Below are positions 1 to 8,826 of a stretch of DNA of 64,000 nucleotides, in pieces. The translations under genes and the position numbers were made by a program. The notes beneath the pieces were generated by a model. It was not told the DNA's origin. It saw only the letters and a list, made by a program, of their open reading frames with translations, and searched no databases. Positions within the stretch are counted from its first letter, which is position 1, and each line of letters starts with the position of its first letter. Source of the stretch: Flavobacterium terrisoli (GTDB lineage Bacteria; Bacteroidota; Bacteroidia; Flavobacteriales; Flavobacteriaceae); contig NZ_JARGNA010000006.1 of the NCBI RefSeq assembly GCF_030167905.1, positions 248,001 through 312,000 of the forward strand. The letters run 5' to 3'.

Positions 1-2
1 CT

Positions 3-242
3 GAGCAAAAAGAAGCTTGTTTGTCTCACTACGGTGCTGATGGTAAGTTTATCGCTGATAAAAAAGACTGTTGTGCAAAACAGGAAGTGGCTACTGCGAC
101 TAAAGACGTAAGAGTTGAAATTACCAACACTAATGGTAAAGCAACAGCAACTGTGACTACTACAGTAGGCGGAACTGCTACTACTCAAAAATTTGAGGGT
201 ACAGAAGCGGAAGTAAAAGCTAAAGTGGCTGCGGTAAAATAA
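3..242 (+). CDS. C-terminal part of a small protein of unknown function (5' end outside window)
   Basis: The reading frame is open from the first bases of the window to a TAA at 240-242, so the gene begins upstream and only the last 79 codons are seen; an internal TTG at 21 could be taken for a start but the frame runs through it. The visible part contains a Cys in CLSHYGADGKF, a Cys-Cys pair (KKDCCAK), then a Thr/Ala/Val-rich stretch and a Lys/Ala-rich end. I do not recognise a family. The alternating Val/Thr pattern in the middle would fit beta strands, but this is only an impression. A terminator follows 23 bases after the stop. Confidence 0.6.
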   Translation, partial: EQKEACLSHYGADGKFIADKKDCCAKQEVATATKDVRVEITNTNGKATATVTTTVGGTATTQKFEGTEAEVKAKVAAVK

Positions 243-264
243 TCGCAACATTTAAATATATTCA

Positions 265-294
265 AAATGCCTCACATTCGTGGGGCATTTTTTG
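265..294 (+). terminator. intrinsic terminator after the first partial gene
   Basis: An 11-bp stem with one G-U pair (AAATGCCTCAC / GTGGGGCATTT, loop ATTC) is followed directly by a T-rich run. It separates the partial gene from the glycan-degradation operon. Confidence 0.8.
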
Positions 295-336
295 TTTGTT
301 TTTTGTTTAAATTAGCCCAAGACAAACAACACTTCA

Positions 337-2604
337 ATGACTTCCAGACTGACCGTATTTTTAGTACTGCTTTTCAATATTGCCTTTTCGCAAAATCCTT
401 TGCCTATAATTCCTAAGCCGGCTTCCATTGATTATTCTGTTTCAGAATTCAAATTGAACAAGGAAACTATAATTGAAACAAGAGATACGACTTCGTTTGA
501 AGTGCTTTACCTAAAAGAAGCAATTAAATCCCAGACAGGACTTGATTTAAGGATTACATCAGAGTATCGAAAAGAGAATAAAATTTTAGTAATTGTTGAA
601 AGGGATGATTTAGTGTATACTCGAAATGATGCATATGATTTGTTAATAAATAAGAATAAAATTTCAATTTCTGCTCCAGAGAAACAAGGTGCTTTTTTTG
701 GTATACAATCATTACTACAACTTATTCCTAGCCAAGGACAAAAAGAGTTCCAGATTCAGGGTGCGATGATTTATGACCAACCTAAATACGCCTGGCGTGG
801 CATGCATCTCGATTGTGCCCGGCATTTCTTTGCGGTAGATTTTGTCAAAAAGTATATTGATTATCTGGCGATGTACAAAATGAATACGTTTCATTGGCAT
901 TTAACCGATGACCAGGGCTGGCGTATCGAAATCAAGCAATACCCAAAACTCACCGAAATAGGCGCGTGGCGAAACGGTTCGATGGTTGGACATTACAGCG
1001 ACCAAAAGTATGATGACAAACGCTACGGTGGTTTTTATACACAGGACCAAATCAAGGAAGTGGTGGCTTATGCCAAACAACGTCACATTACTGTCGTTCC
1101 CGAAATCGAAATGCCCGGACATGCCGTTGCGGCTTTGGCAGCTTATCCACAATATTCCTGTACCGGCGGACCATTTGAAGTAGGTAAACAATGGGGCGTT
1201 TTAGACGATGTGTTTTGTCCCAAAGAAGAAACTTTCACTTTCCTCGAAAATATTTTAACCGAAGTGATGGCGTTATTCCCTTCAGAATATATCCATATTG
1301 GTGGTGATGAATGCCCGAAAACCCGCTGGAAAAACTGCCCGCATTGCCAGGCTTTAATGAAACAGAATGGATTAAAAGACGAACACGAACTCCAAAGTTA
1401 TTTTATCCAAACCATAGAAAAATTTGTAAACAGCAAAGGCCGAAAAATCATCGGTTGGGACGAAATCCTTGAAGGTGGATTGGCGCCTAATGCCGCTGTA
1501 ATGAGTTGGCGTGGCACCGAAGGCGGCATTGCTGCGGCTAAACAAAAACATTATGTAGTGATGACACCGGGCTCGCATTGTTATTTCGATTATTACCAAG
1601 GTGATCCAAAAAACGAACCTTTAGCCATCGGCGGTTATGTTCCGGTAGAAAAAGTCTATTCCTTTAACCCGACGCCAAAGGAATTATCAGCCGAAGAAGC
1701 CAAGTATATTCTCGGTGCACAAGCCAATGTTTGGACAGAATATATGGAAGATGAAAAAAAAGTGGAATACATGATTTTTCCACGTATGATGGCGCTATCC
1801 GAAGTGCTTTGGGGAACTGCCAATCCTGAAAAATATGCCGATTTCCAAAATAGATTGATACAACAGTTTTCGGTATTGGATAAAAAAGGCATCAATTACA
1901 GCAAAGCCATTTTTGAAGTGACGACCAAAGTCAGCCCTTCAGCCAATGGTATTCTATTCGAATTGAATTCAGCCAATGACGCCAAAAAAATCAAATACAC
2001 GACCGATGGAACGGCTCCAAATAGCAATTCCAATTCTTATGTTAATCCAATCGAGATTAATAAAAACCAAACCATCAAAGCGGCTTATTTCGAAAATGGC
2101 AAACAACAAAGTGCCACGATTGAGCAAGCTTTCTTATTAAACAAAGCCACAGGTAAGAAAATTGCTTTGGTCAATCAGCCACACGAAAATTACAGCAATG
2201 GCGGTGCATTTACGTTAATTGACGGCGTTTCAGCTAACCGTAGTAAACTGGGGAAAGATTGGCTCGGTCTATCAGGAAAGGATTTGAATGCCACAATTGA
2301 TTTAGGAAAGTCAGAAACCATCAATAAGGTAACCGTTAGTGTATTGGAAAGTCAGGGTAGCTGGATTTATTATCCAAAAGGAATTGAAGTTTTAATTTCG
2401 AATGACGACCAAAATTTCCAAAGCATCAAACAACTTACTCCAGCCGAAATCAAAGCTGTAAAAGGGGAAGTTGTCGTTAATTTTAAATCACAAAACGCCC
2501 GATACATCAAAATCATAGCTGCCAATCTCGGCAAAATCCCGGCAGGAAATCCTGGTGAAGGAGCAGAAGCTTGGTTGTTTGTGGATGAAATCGGGGTTGA
2601 ATAA
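337..2604 (+). CDS. exported GH20 beta-N-acetylhexosaminidase
   Basis: A 755-residue glycoside hydrolase predicted to remove terminal beta-linked GlcNAc/GalNAc. Residues 1-18 form a signal peptide ending near AFSQ. Then come a GH20 N-terminal (GH20b-like) domain to about residue 145 and the GH20 barrel, with the family signature HIGGDECPKTRW carrying the catalytic Asp324-Glu325 pair of substrate-assisted catalysis. A chitobiase/hexosaminidase C-terminal domain (about 525-610) and a discoidin-like carbohydrate-binding domain (about 630-755) follow. The length suits multidomain Bacteroidota enzymes. It is the first gene of a tight cluster with a glycosylasparaginase, CutC and a beta-mannosidase, which suggests N-glycan breakdown in the periplasm or at the surface. 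The ATG at 337 is chosen because it starts the signal peptide. Confidence 0.93.
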   Translation: MTSRLTVFLVLLFNIAFSQNPLPIIPKPASIDYSVSEFKLNKETIIETRDTTSFEVLYLKEAIKSQTGLDLRITSEYRKENKILVIVERDDLVYTRNDAYDLLINKNKISISAPEKQGAFFGIQSLLQLIPSQGQKEFQIQGAMIYDQPKYAWRGMHLDCARHFFAVDFVKKYIDYLAMYKMNTFHWHLTDDQGWRIEIKQYPKLTEIGAWRNGSMVGHYSDQKYDDKRYGGFYTQDQIKEVVAYAKQRHITVVPEIEMPGHAVAALAAYPQYSCTGGPFEVGKQWGVLDDVFCPKEETFTFLENILTEVMALFPSEYIHIGGDECPKTRWKNCPHCQALMKQNGLKDEHELQSYFIQTIEKFVNSKGRKIIGWDEILEGGLAPNAAVMSWRGTEGGIAAAKQKHYVVMTPGSHCYFDYYQGDPKNEPLAIGGYVPVEKVYSFNPTPKELSAEEAKYILGAQANVWTEYMEDEKKVEYMIFPRMMALSEVLWGTANPEKYADFQNRLIQQFSVLDKKGINYSKAIFEVTTKVSPSANGILFELNSANDAKKIKYTTDGTAPNSNSNSYVNPIEINKNQTIKAAYFENGKQQSATIEQAFLLNKATGKKIALVNQPHENYSNGGAFTLIDGVSANRSKLGKDWLGLSGKDLNATIDLGKSETINKVTVSVLESQGSWIYYPKGIEVLISNDDQNFQSIKQLTPAEIKAVKGEVVVNFKSQNARYIKIIAANLGKIPAGNPGEGAEAWLFVDEIGVE

Positions 2605-2617
2605 AAATAGCAACATT

Positions 2618-3610
2618 ATGTCAAATCGCAGAAATTTTATCAAAACAGCAGCTTTAGGTTCAGTGGCGCTAGCCTTGCAATCTTTCACTTCCAAAGAAGA
2701 AAATTTGGCAAAGCCAAAAGGCAAAGTGAATAAGCCGATCGTCATTTCCACCTGGAATTTTGGTGTACAGGCCAATGGTGCTGCCTGGGAAGTATTGAAA
2801 AATAACGGTCGCGCACTCGATGCTGTCGAAGCAGGAGTCAAAATCCCCGAAGCCGATCCGAAGGAAAGAAGCGTTGGCTATGGCGGAAGACCGGATAGAG
2901 ACGGAAAAGTTACACTCGATGCCTGTATCATGGACGAGTTTTCCAATATTGGTTCGGTAGCGGCTTTGGAACACATCAAACATCCGATTTCTGTGGCACG
3001 TGCAGTGATGGAGAAAACACCACATGTAATGTTAGTTGGCGATGGCGCTTTGCAATTTGCCCTGTCACAAGGATTCAAAAAAGAAAATCTCTTGGTTGAA
3101 GCTTCCGAAAAGGAATGGAAGGAATGGCTCAAAACCAGTCAGTACAAACCGATAGCCAATATTGAAAACCACGATACTATTGGGATGATTGCGTTGGACA
3201 CACACGGCAATCTGTCCGGAGCGTGTACCACAAGTGGTATGGCGTTTAAAATGCACGGCCGTGTTGGTGATTCGCCAATCATCGGAGCGGGTTTGTATGT
3301 CGATAACGAAATTGGCGCCGCCACAGCCACAGGCCATGGCGAAGAAGTAATCCGCATTGCCGGTTGTCATTTGGTGGTCGAGTTGATGCGTCAGGGGAAA
3401 TCACCGCAACAGGCTTGCGAAGAAGCCGTTTCGCGCATTGTAAAACTGACCAAGAACCGAAACAAAAACCTCAAAGACATTCAGGTCGGATTTATCGCTT
3501 TGGACAAAGAAGGGAACTATGGCGCGTATTGTGTTCAGGGCGGATTTAATTATGCCGTAAATGACAATTCCGGAAATAAATTAATTGATTCAGATTACTT
3601 TTTGAAATAA
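2618..3610 (+). CDS. exported N4-(beta-N-acetylglucosaminyl)-L-asparaginase (glycosylasparaginase)
   Basis: Ntn-hydrolase that cleaves the amide bond between GlcNAc and the asparagine side chain left after N-glycan trimming. The start at 2618 gives a product of 330 residues with a Tat-like signal (MSNRRNFIKTAALGSVALAL); the longer frame upstream overlaps the hexosaminidase and lacks a signal. The self-processing site is visible as NHDTIGMIALD, in which Thr187 becomes the N-terminal nucleophile of the beta subunit. Substrate-binding motifs GRVGDSPIIGAGLYVDN and ATGHGEE follow. It resembles the well-studied glycosylasparaginase of Elizabethkingia (Flavobacterium) meningoseptica. It lies 13 bases after the GH20 gene and one base before cutC, so it is almost certainly co-transcribed with them. 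Confidence 0.93.
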   Translation: MSNRRNFIKTAALGSVALALQSFTSKEENLAKPKGKVNKPIVISTWNFGVQANGAAWEVLKNNGRALDAVEAGVKIPEADPKERSVGYGGRPDRDGKVTLDACIMDEFSNIGSVAALEHIKHPISVARAVMEKTPHVMLVGDGALQFALSQGFKKENLLVEASEKEWKEWLKTSQYKPIANIENHDTIGMIALDTHGNLSGACTTSGMAFKMHGRVGDSPIIGAGLYVDNEIGAATATGHGEEVIRIAGCHLVVELMRQGKSPQQACEEAVSRIVKLTKNRNKNLKDIQVGFIALDKEGNYGAYCVQGGFNYAVNDNSGNKLIDSDYFLK

Positions 3611-3611
3611 A

Positions 3612-4280
3612 ATGGCCCAACTCGAAATCGCTTGCTTTAATTTAGAATCAGCACTTATCGCCCAGGAAAACGGAGCCGATAGAATAGAGCTCTGTGATGA
3701 TTTTGAGCTGGGTGGAACAACTCCGCTTCCCGATATTGTTAGGCAAGTCAGAAGTAAGGTGACGATTGATTTGTTTGTGATGATTCGCCAAAGAGGAGGG
3801 AATTTTGTTTATTCAATGACCGAATTAATGATTATGCATTGGGTAATTCAAGACTTAAAGGAAGCCGGCGTTGATGGTTTTGTTTTTGGGGTTTTAACCC
3901 ATGAGCATAAAGTTGATGTCTGGTCAAATACATCTTTGATAAAAGCGGCTGAGCCGTTGCCATGTACATTTCATCGTGCCTTTGATGATGTTGAAAATCC
4001 CTTTGAGGCTTTGGAACAAATCATCGATTGCGGATTTAAAACAATACTGACTTCGGGTCAGGAACCAAATGTTACTGATGGGATGAACCGTTTAACCGAA
4101 TTGGTCAAAGCAGCCAATAACCGCATTGTCATCATGCCCGGTGGCGGTTTGCGTTCCACTAATATTGAAACTATCCAACAAAACACCAAAGCCGTTTTTT
4201 ATCATTCTTCGGCGATTACCGATGGAAGCCAAACCGCAAATGCTCAAGAAATACAAGCGTTAAAAGCCAAACTAAAATGA
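3612..4280 (+). CDS. cutC: CutC family protein
   Basis: A 222-residue TIM-barrel protein of the CutC family, recognised by the N-terminus EIACFNLESALIAQENGADRIELC, by DGFVFGVL, by CTFHRAFD and by the GGGLRSTN segment. CutC was named from an E. coli copper-tolerance phenotype, but the biochemical role is not settled. Here it starts one base after the glycosylasparaginase and its stop overlaps the mannosidase start (ATGA at 4277). Unlike its neighbours it has no signal peptide, so it is cytoplasmic. Its place inside a glycan operon points to a role connected with sugar or glycan use rather than copper; that is inference from context. Confidence 0.92.
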   Translation: MAQLEIACFNLESALIAQENGADRIELCDDFELGGTTPLPDIVRQVRSKVTIDLFVMIRQRGGNFVYSMTELMIMHWVIQDLKEAGVDGFVFGVLTHEHKVDVWSNTSLIKAAEPLPCTFHRAFDDVENPFEALEQIIDCGFKTILTSGQEPNVTDGMNRLTELVKAANNRIVIMPGGGLRSTNIETIQQNTKAVFYHSSAITDGSQTANAQEIQALKAKLK

Positions 4281-6778
4281 GAACCTTACTACTGAAATTT
4301 GTGATTGTTTTTTTGTTGCCAATGGTACTTTGGTCACAAAATACCGAACGCAATTTGAGTTCAGAACAATGGACTTTCAGAAAAGTAAATGATTCGAATT
4401 GGCTTCCGGCTAAAGTTCCGGGAACCGTTCATACCGATTTGTTGGCCAATAAAATCATTCCCGATCCTTTTTTCGGTGCCAATGAAAAACAACTCCAATG
4501 GATAGAAAACGAAGATTGGCAATACCAAACCACTTTTAATGTTTCAAAAGAAGAGCTGACACATCAGAACGCCATTTTACAATTTGACGGTTTGGACACT
4601 TTTGGGGAAGTTTATTTGAACGGAACCCAAATTCTTTCCGCCAATAATATGTTTCGAACCTGGAAAGTGGATGTAAAAAAAGTATTGAAAGTTGGGCTAA
4701 ACAAACTCGAAATCACTTTTGCTTCGGCAGTGAAAAAAGGAAAAGAAGAAGCAAAAAAACTGTCTTATACTTTACCCGGAGACGAAAAGGTTTTTGTCCG
4801 AAAAGCGCAATATCATTATGGTTGGGATTGGGGTCCAAGATTTGTCACTTCGGGTATATACAAGAGAGTGGCGCTTCGTTTTTGGAATAATGCTACTTTC
4901 AAAAGTGTCAGTTACAAGCAGAATGACTTGAATGAAAAGATAGCGCAATTGGAATTTCAGTTTGTAATTGAAGCAGCAAAGTCCGATGAATACATTATCC
5001 GTTCGGGCAATGTTCCGTTTAAAAGGAAATTAAAAAAAGGAACCAATACAGTTTCCATTCCATTTACCATTTCCGACCCTATTTTGTGGTGGCCTAACGG
5101 AATGGGCGTGGCACACCAATACCTGTCTGACTTTTCATTGTATTATGGAGAACAAAAATTAGAGGATAAGCGCGTGAAAATCGGATTGCGTACCATTGAA
5201 TTGGTTCAGGAAAAAGATGCGATTGGAAGAAGTTTTTATTTCAAAGTGAATGGAAAACCGGTTTTTATGAAAGGCGCCAATTATATTCCGCCCGATAGTT
5301 TTCTACCAAGAGCAACCGATTCGGTTTATAAATCCATTGTCAAAAATGCGGTTGACAGCAATATGAATATGCTGCGCGTTTGGGGCGGCGGTGTCTATGC
5401 CGATGATGCGTTTTATGACGAATGCGACAAAAATGGAATTCTGGTATGGCAGGATTTTATGTTTGCCTGCGCGATGTATCCCGGTGACGAAGCGTTTCTG
5501 GAGAATGTAAAACAGGAAGTTATCGATAATGTCAGTCGTTTGCAAAACCATCCGAGCATTGCGCTTTGGTGTGGCAATAACGAGAATGATGAAGGTTGGC
5601 ACAACTGGGGCTGGCAAAAACAATACAACTATTCAGAAGCGGATTCGACTAAAATTTGGAACGATTACCAAAAGCTGTTTCACGAATTGATTCCGCAAAC
5701 GTTAGATAATTTATTACCCAAAAACGAAAACCGCTATTGGCCGTCATCGCCATCAATCGGTTGGGGCAGAAAGGAAAGTTTACTTAGTGGAGATTCGCAT
5801 TATTGGGGCGTTTGGTGGGGAATGGAACCTTTTGAAATGTACCAAAAAAAGGTTGGGCGATTCATGAGCGAATATGGTTTTCAGGGCATGCCCGATATCA
5901 AAACGTTTCAGGCTTTTGCCAAAAAGGACGAACTCAAATTAGATTCCGAAGCGGTCAAACACCACCAAAAGCACAATACGGGTTATAAAACCATCAATGA
6001 GTATATGGCGCGCGATTACCAAGTGGCGACGAACTTTGAAGACTATATTTATGTGTCCCAATTGCTTCAGGCTGACGGCATGAAAATGGCGATTGAAGCG
6101 CATCGAACGGCTATGCCGGATTGTATGGGAACACTGTTTTGGCAACTCAATGATTGCTGGCCTGTAACTTCGTGGAGTTCGGTGGATTATTTTGGCAAAT
6201 GGAAAGCGATGCAGTACCAAGTGAAGCGCAGTTTTGAGGATTTTCTAATTACGGTTAAGGAAGAGGAGAATCAGTACGATGTGGCCATCACTAATGACAA
6301 TATGAATCCCTATGACGGTGAGTTTGAAACAAAATTATTTGATTTCAACGGTAAGCTTCTTTGGGAGGATACCACCTTTATCAATATTCCCGGTAATTTT
6401 TCTTTTGTCCATTTGGAAGTCTCCAAAAAGGTGTTTGAACAATTCGACTTGCGCAAAGTGGTTTGTTCGCTGCAATTTAAACCAAAGGAAAGGCTGAGTA
6501 CTGTGGTAAGACAAACACCTGTAAGTAATTTGTATTATTTCGTCAAACCCAAAGATTTACAATTGACCAAACCGACTATCCAAATCACAAAAATTGATGA
6601 ACTGATTTATGAAATCAGTTCAGATGTGTTGGCCAAAAATGTGTTTCTTTCTTCGGAAGAAGATACTTTTTTCAGTGACAATTATTTTGATGTTTTACCC
6701 AATAAGAAAATGCAAATCAAATTGTCGAAACCTGTGTCAACCATAATGGTCAAATCGCTCTTTGACACAATGCACTAA
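4277..6778 (+). CDS. exported GH2 beta-mannosidase
   Basis: An 833-residue glycoside hydrolase of family 2, predicted to release beta-linked mannose. It begins with a signal peptide (cleavage near LWSQ), followed by a sugar-binding jelly roll (to about 200), an Ig-like domain, the catalytic barrel (about 310-620) and C-terminal beta domains. The acid/base Glu436 lies in WCGNNENDEG and the nucleophile Glu532 in SEYGFQGMPD, both typical of the mannosidase branch of GH2; GWDWGPRF and WPNGMG are further markers of that branch. Start overlaps the cutC stop (ATGA), indicating translational coupling. With hexosaminidase and glycosylasparaginase it could open the Man-beta-1,4-GlcNAc bond of the N-glycan core. 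It ends only 7 bases from a convergent gene, with no clear terminator between them. Confidence 0.93.
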   Translation: MRTLLLKFVIVFLLPMVLWSQNTERNLSSEQWTFRKVNDSNWLPAKVPGTVHTDLLANKIIPDPFFGANEKQLQWIENEDWQYQTTFNVSKEELTHQNAILQFDGLDTFGEVYLNGTQILSANNMFRTWKVDVKKVLKVGLNKLEITFASAVKKGKEEAKKLSYTLPGDEKVFVRKAQYHYGWDWGPRFVTSGIYKRVALRFWNNATFKSVSYKQNDLNEKIAQLEFQFVIEAAKSDEYIIRSGNVPFKRKLKKGTNTVSIPFTISDPILWWPNGMGVAHQYLSDFSLYYGEQKLEDKRVKIGLRTIELVQEKDAIGRSFYFKVNGKPVFMKGANYIPPDSFLPRATDSVYKSIVKNAVDSNMNMLRVWGGGVYADDAFYDECDKNGILVWQDFMFACAMYPGDEAFLENVKQEVIDNVSRLQNHPSIALWCGNNENDEGWHNWGWQKQYNYSEADSTKIWNDYQKLFHELIPQTLDNLLPKNENRYWPSSPSIGWGRKESLLSGDSHYWGVWWGMEPFEMYQKKVGRFMSEYGFQGMPDIKTFQAFAKKDELKLDSEAVKHHQKHNTGYKTINEYMARDYQVATNFEDYIYVSQLLQADGMKMAIEAHRTAMPDCMGTLFWQLNDCWPVTSWSSVDYFGKWKAMQYQVKRSFEDFLITVKEEENQYDVAITNDNMNPYDGEFETKLFDFNGKLLWEDTTFINIPGNFSFVHLEVSKKVFEQFDLRKVVCSLQFKPKERLSTVVRQTPVSNLYYFVKPKDLQLTKPTIQITKIDELIYEISSDVLAKNVFLSSEEDTFFSDNYFDVLPNKKMQIKLSKPVSTIMVKSLFDTMH

Positions 6779-6785
6779 TTATGGT

Positions 6786-7178
6786 TTATCGATTTGTTTC
6801 TGATCCGCCAAAATCAGGGGAATAATCCTGAGTGGCAATGATGCCAATAATGGTCATGGGAAAAGCGATTATAAGTATCGTCAATAGTGTTGAGATTCCT
6901 TTGTCAATAGGACGAATGGATACGATATCCGATTCCTTAAGTGGGAAACTGACTTCTTTACGCTTGACTTTTATGCCATAATAAATACTGTCTTTTTTTT
7001 CAATTCTGTCAAACTTTTTTTCACCCCGAGAGTTTGTCTCTACCAGCACCTTACTTTTTGTCTGTTCAGCTTCAGCAATTGAAATAGAGTTTTTTTTGTA
7101 AACAACGCAACTTTGAAGCGTTATAAGCACGGCTAAAAATAAACAAATAAATTTTGCTTTGAGGAGTTTTAACTTCAT
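6786..7178 (-). CDS. small lipoprotein with a C-terminal membrane segment, function unknown
   Basis: 130 residues. The N-terminus is a lipoprotein signal peptide with lipobox LQSC (Cys23). The middle is charged and contains DSIYYGIKVKRKE and FPLKESDIVSIRPIDKG, and one hydrophobic segment (about 93-112, TLLTILIIAFPMTIIGIIA) lies near the end. I do not recognise the family. It is convergent with the mannosidase gene and separated from the kinase gene upstream by a terminator, so it is probably transcribed alone. Confidence 0.75.
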   Translation of the reverse strand: MKLKLLKAKFICLFLAVLITLQSCVVYKKNSISIAEAEQTKSKVLVETNSRGEKKFDRIEKKDSIYYGIKVKRKEVSFPLKESDIVSIRPIDKGISTLLTILIIAFPMTIIGIIATQDYSPDFGGSETNR

Positions 7179-7263
7179 GATGACTTGAATTAAATTATTT
7201 ATTCAGTGATATCATGGCAAAAGCGGATAGACTTGGATGTCCTTTTCAAAAGCGTTACGTAAA

Positions 7264-7294
7264 GGTATAAAAAAAAGCTCCAATCATGGAGCTT
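7264..7294 (-). terminator. intrinsic terminator downstream of the deoxynucleoside kinase
   Basis: Read on the minus strand: an 8-bp perfect stem (AAGCTCCA / TGGAGCTT, loop TGAT in that sense) followed by a long T run. It ends the two-gene kinase transcript 6 bases after the stop codon. Confidence 0.85.
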
Positions 7295-7299
7295 CTGTA

Positions 7300-7914
7300 T
7301 TAAAACAAACCGTTGATCTCAGCGTTGATTCGGTTGATGATGTTTCCTAAATCCTCAGGATTATTGACAAAATCAATATTGTCAACATCGATAATCAGCA
7401 ATTTCCCTTTGTCATAAGTAGTAATCCAGGCTTCATAACGTTCGTTCAATCGGCTTAAATAGTCAATCGAAATGGTGTTTTCATAATCACGGCCGCGTTT
7501 GTGGATTTGCGAAACCAAATTCGGAATCGAGCTTCTCAGATAAATCAGCAAATCGGGTGAACCAACCAAGCCTTCCATCAATTCGAAAAGATCGGTGTAG
7601 TTTTGGAAATCACGATTGGTCATCAAACCCATCGCATGCAAATTGGGTGCAAAGATGTGGGCATCTTCGTAAATCGTTCGGTCCTGAATGATATTTTTTC
7701 CGCTTTCGCGAATTTGCAGCACTTGTCTGAAACGCGAATTCAGGAAATAAATCTGCAGGTTGAAACTCCAACGTTCCATTTGGTGATAGAAATCATCCAA
7801 ATACGGATTGTCAACCACGTCCTCAAAATGAGGTTCCCATTTGAAATGTTTGGCTAAAAATCTGGTTAGTGTGGTCTTTCCTGCTCCTATGTTTCCTGCT
7901 ACCGCTATGTGCAT
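7300..7914 (-). CDS. deoxynucleoside kinase
   Basis: 204 residues, a complete member of the dNK/dGK/dCK family that phosphorylates deoxynucleosides for salvage. The P-loop GNIGAGKTT is at residues 7-15, the catalytic EDVVDNPYLDDFY segment follows, and IIQDRTIYEDAHIFA contains the DR(S/T) motif; a lid-like RGRDYE is present. The start codon overlaps the stop of the upstream gene (TAATG), so the two are translationally coupled. Substrate preference cannot be read from the sequence. Confidence 0.9.
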   Translation of the reverse strand: MHIAVAGNIGAGKTTLTRFLAKHFKWEPHFEDVVDNPYLDDFYHQMERWSFNLQIYFLNSRFRQVLQIRESGKNIIQDRTIYEDAHIFAPNLHAMGLMTNRDFQNYTDLFELMEGLVGSPDLLIYLRSSIPNLVSQIHKRGRDYENTISIDYLSRLNERYEAWITTYDKGKLLIIDVDNIDFVNNPEDLGNIINRINAEINGLF

Positions 7915-8708
7915 TATGGTAATTTTATTTTATAATTCTTAATTTGTTGGTTGGTAAAAATAGCTAAAATTTGGTCTTTGTAATAAAAATTTTGGAACGA
8001 TTTCTCAACAATTTCGATTTCGAAAACCGTTTTTGATTTGTTGTTCAGGCAATAAAGAGTATTGTCTCTTGAAAACAGCAATTTTTCGTTGTCCACGATT
8101 TGGATTTTTTCAAATGGCGGAATATTCGCCAGCAAAGTAACCTTACCAAAAATATCAATCGAATACCAATTGTTGATCTCGTCTATCCAATAGAAATTAT
8201 TAAAATCAGATTGGGTGTATTTGATGCTTTCGGCTATAGGATTGCCAATGTTTTTGGAGGTATTTTTGAGATAATCAAACAACAAAATCTGTTGTGTCAA
8301 AGCATTGTAAATCCAAAATTGATTCTGCGAAGCCATGCCTGTTTTGGAGGCAAAAATGGTTTCGTCAATTTCAAAAAGATTGAGTTTCTGGATTTCGTTG
8401 AGTTGGTTGTCGAGCGTAATGATGGTATTGAAATCTTCGTAAAAAACCACAATTTTTAATGGATTCACATAGTCAACAGAAGTAATTTTACCCAAGGCCA
8501 CATTCTTATATTCCCAGGTTTGCGCTTCATTTTGTTTGATGAAAACATTGTTTTTGATGTAATAATTGTTCCCCAGGCCATCAAAACCCACATAGGTTTT
8601 GTTCTCCAATTCCTCGGAGTTGATTGCGGTAGTTCTCAGTTTCGGATTCTGGCCAAAACTATAGGAGAAAACGAGTAGGATAATAAAGGAAAGGGCGCTT
8701 TTCATCAT
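7914..8708 (-). CDS. exported protein of unknown function, possible beta-propeller
   Basis: 264 residues with a signal peptide (cleavage after SYSFG or SYSFGQ). The rest is a series of short beta-strand-like segments with repeating aromatic and Asp/Asn positions (GLGNNYYIKNNVF, NQFWIYNALTQQILLFD, NFYWIDEINNWYSIDIFGKV, KLLFSRDNTLYCLNNKS), which fits a beta-propeller. Such proteins are often found beside the deoxynucleoside kinase in Flavobacteriaceae, but I know no function. It starts with two consecutive ATG codons (8708 and 8705); either is possible. Translational coupling to the kinase is by a TAATG overlap. Confidence 0.75.
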   Translation of the reverse strand: MMKSALSFIILLVFSYSFGQNPKLRTTAINSEELENKTYVGFDGLGNNYYIKNNVFIKQNEAQTWEYKNVALGKITSVDYVNPLKIVVFYEDFNTIITLDNQLNEIQKLNLFEIDETIFASKTGMASQNQFWIYNALTQQILLFDYLKNTSKNIGNPIAESIKYTQSDFNNFYWIDEINNWYSIDIFGKVTLLANIPPFEKIQIVDNEKLLFSRDNTLYCLNNKSKTVFEIEIVEKSFQNFYYKDQILAIFTNQQIKNYKIKLP

Positions 8709-8771
8709 AGTGCTAATTTACATTAAACCTTACGAATTTCCATAAGTCCAACTCAATATTTTAACAAAACA

Positions 8772-8806
8772 TTGGTAACACTTTTCGATTACAATCGTCA
8801 TATTTG
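8772..8806 (+). promoter_or_regulatory. candidate promoter for the GLPGLI gene
   Basis: TTG at 8772-8774 and CATATTTG at 8799-8806 (one mismatch to TAnnTTTG), spaced by 24 bases, 20 bases before the ATG at 8827. Confidence 0.45.
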
Positions 8807-8826
8807 TTATAACAAAACCAAAAACA

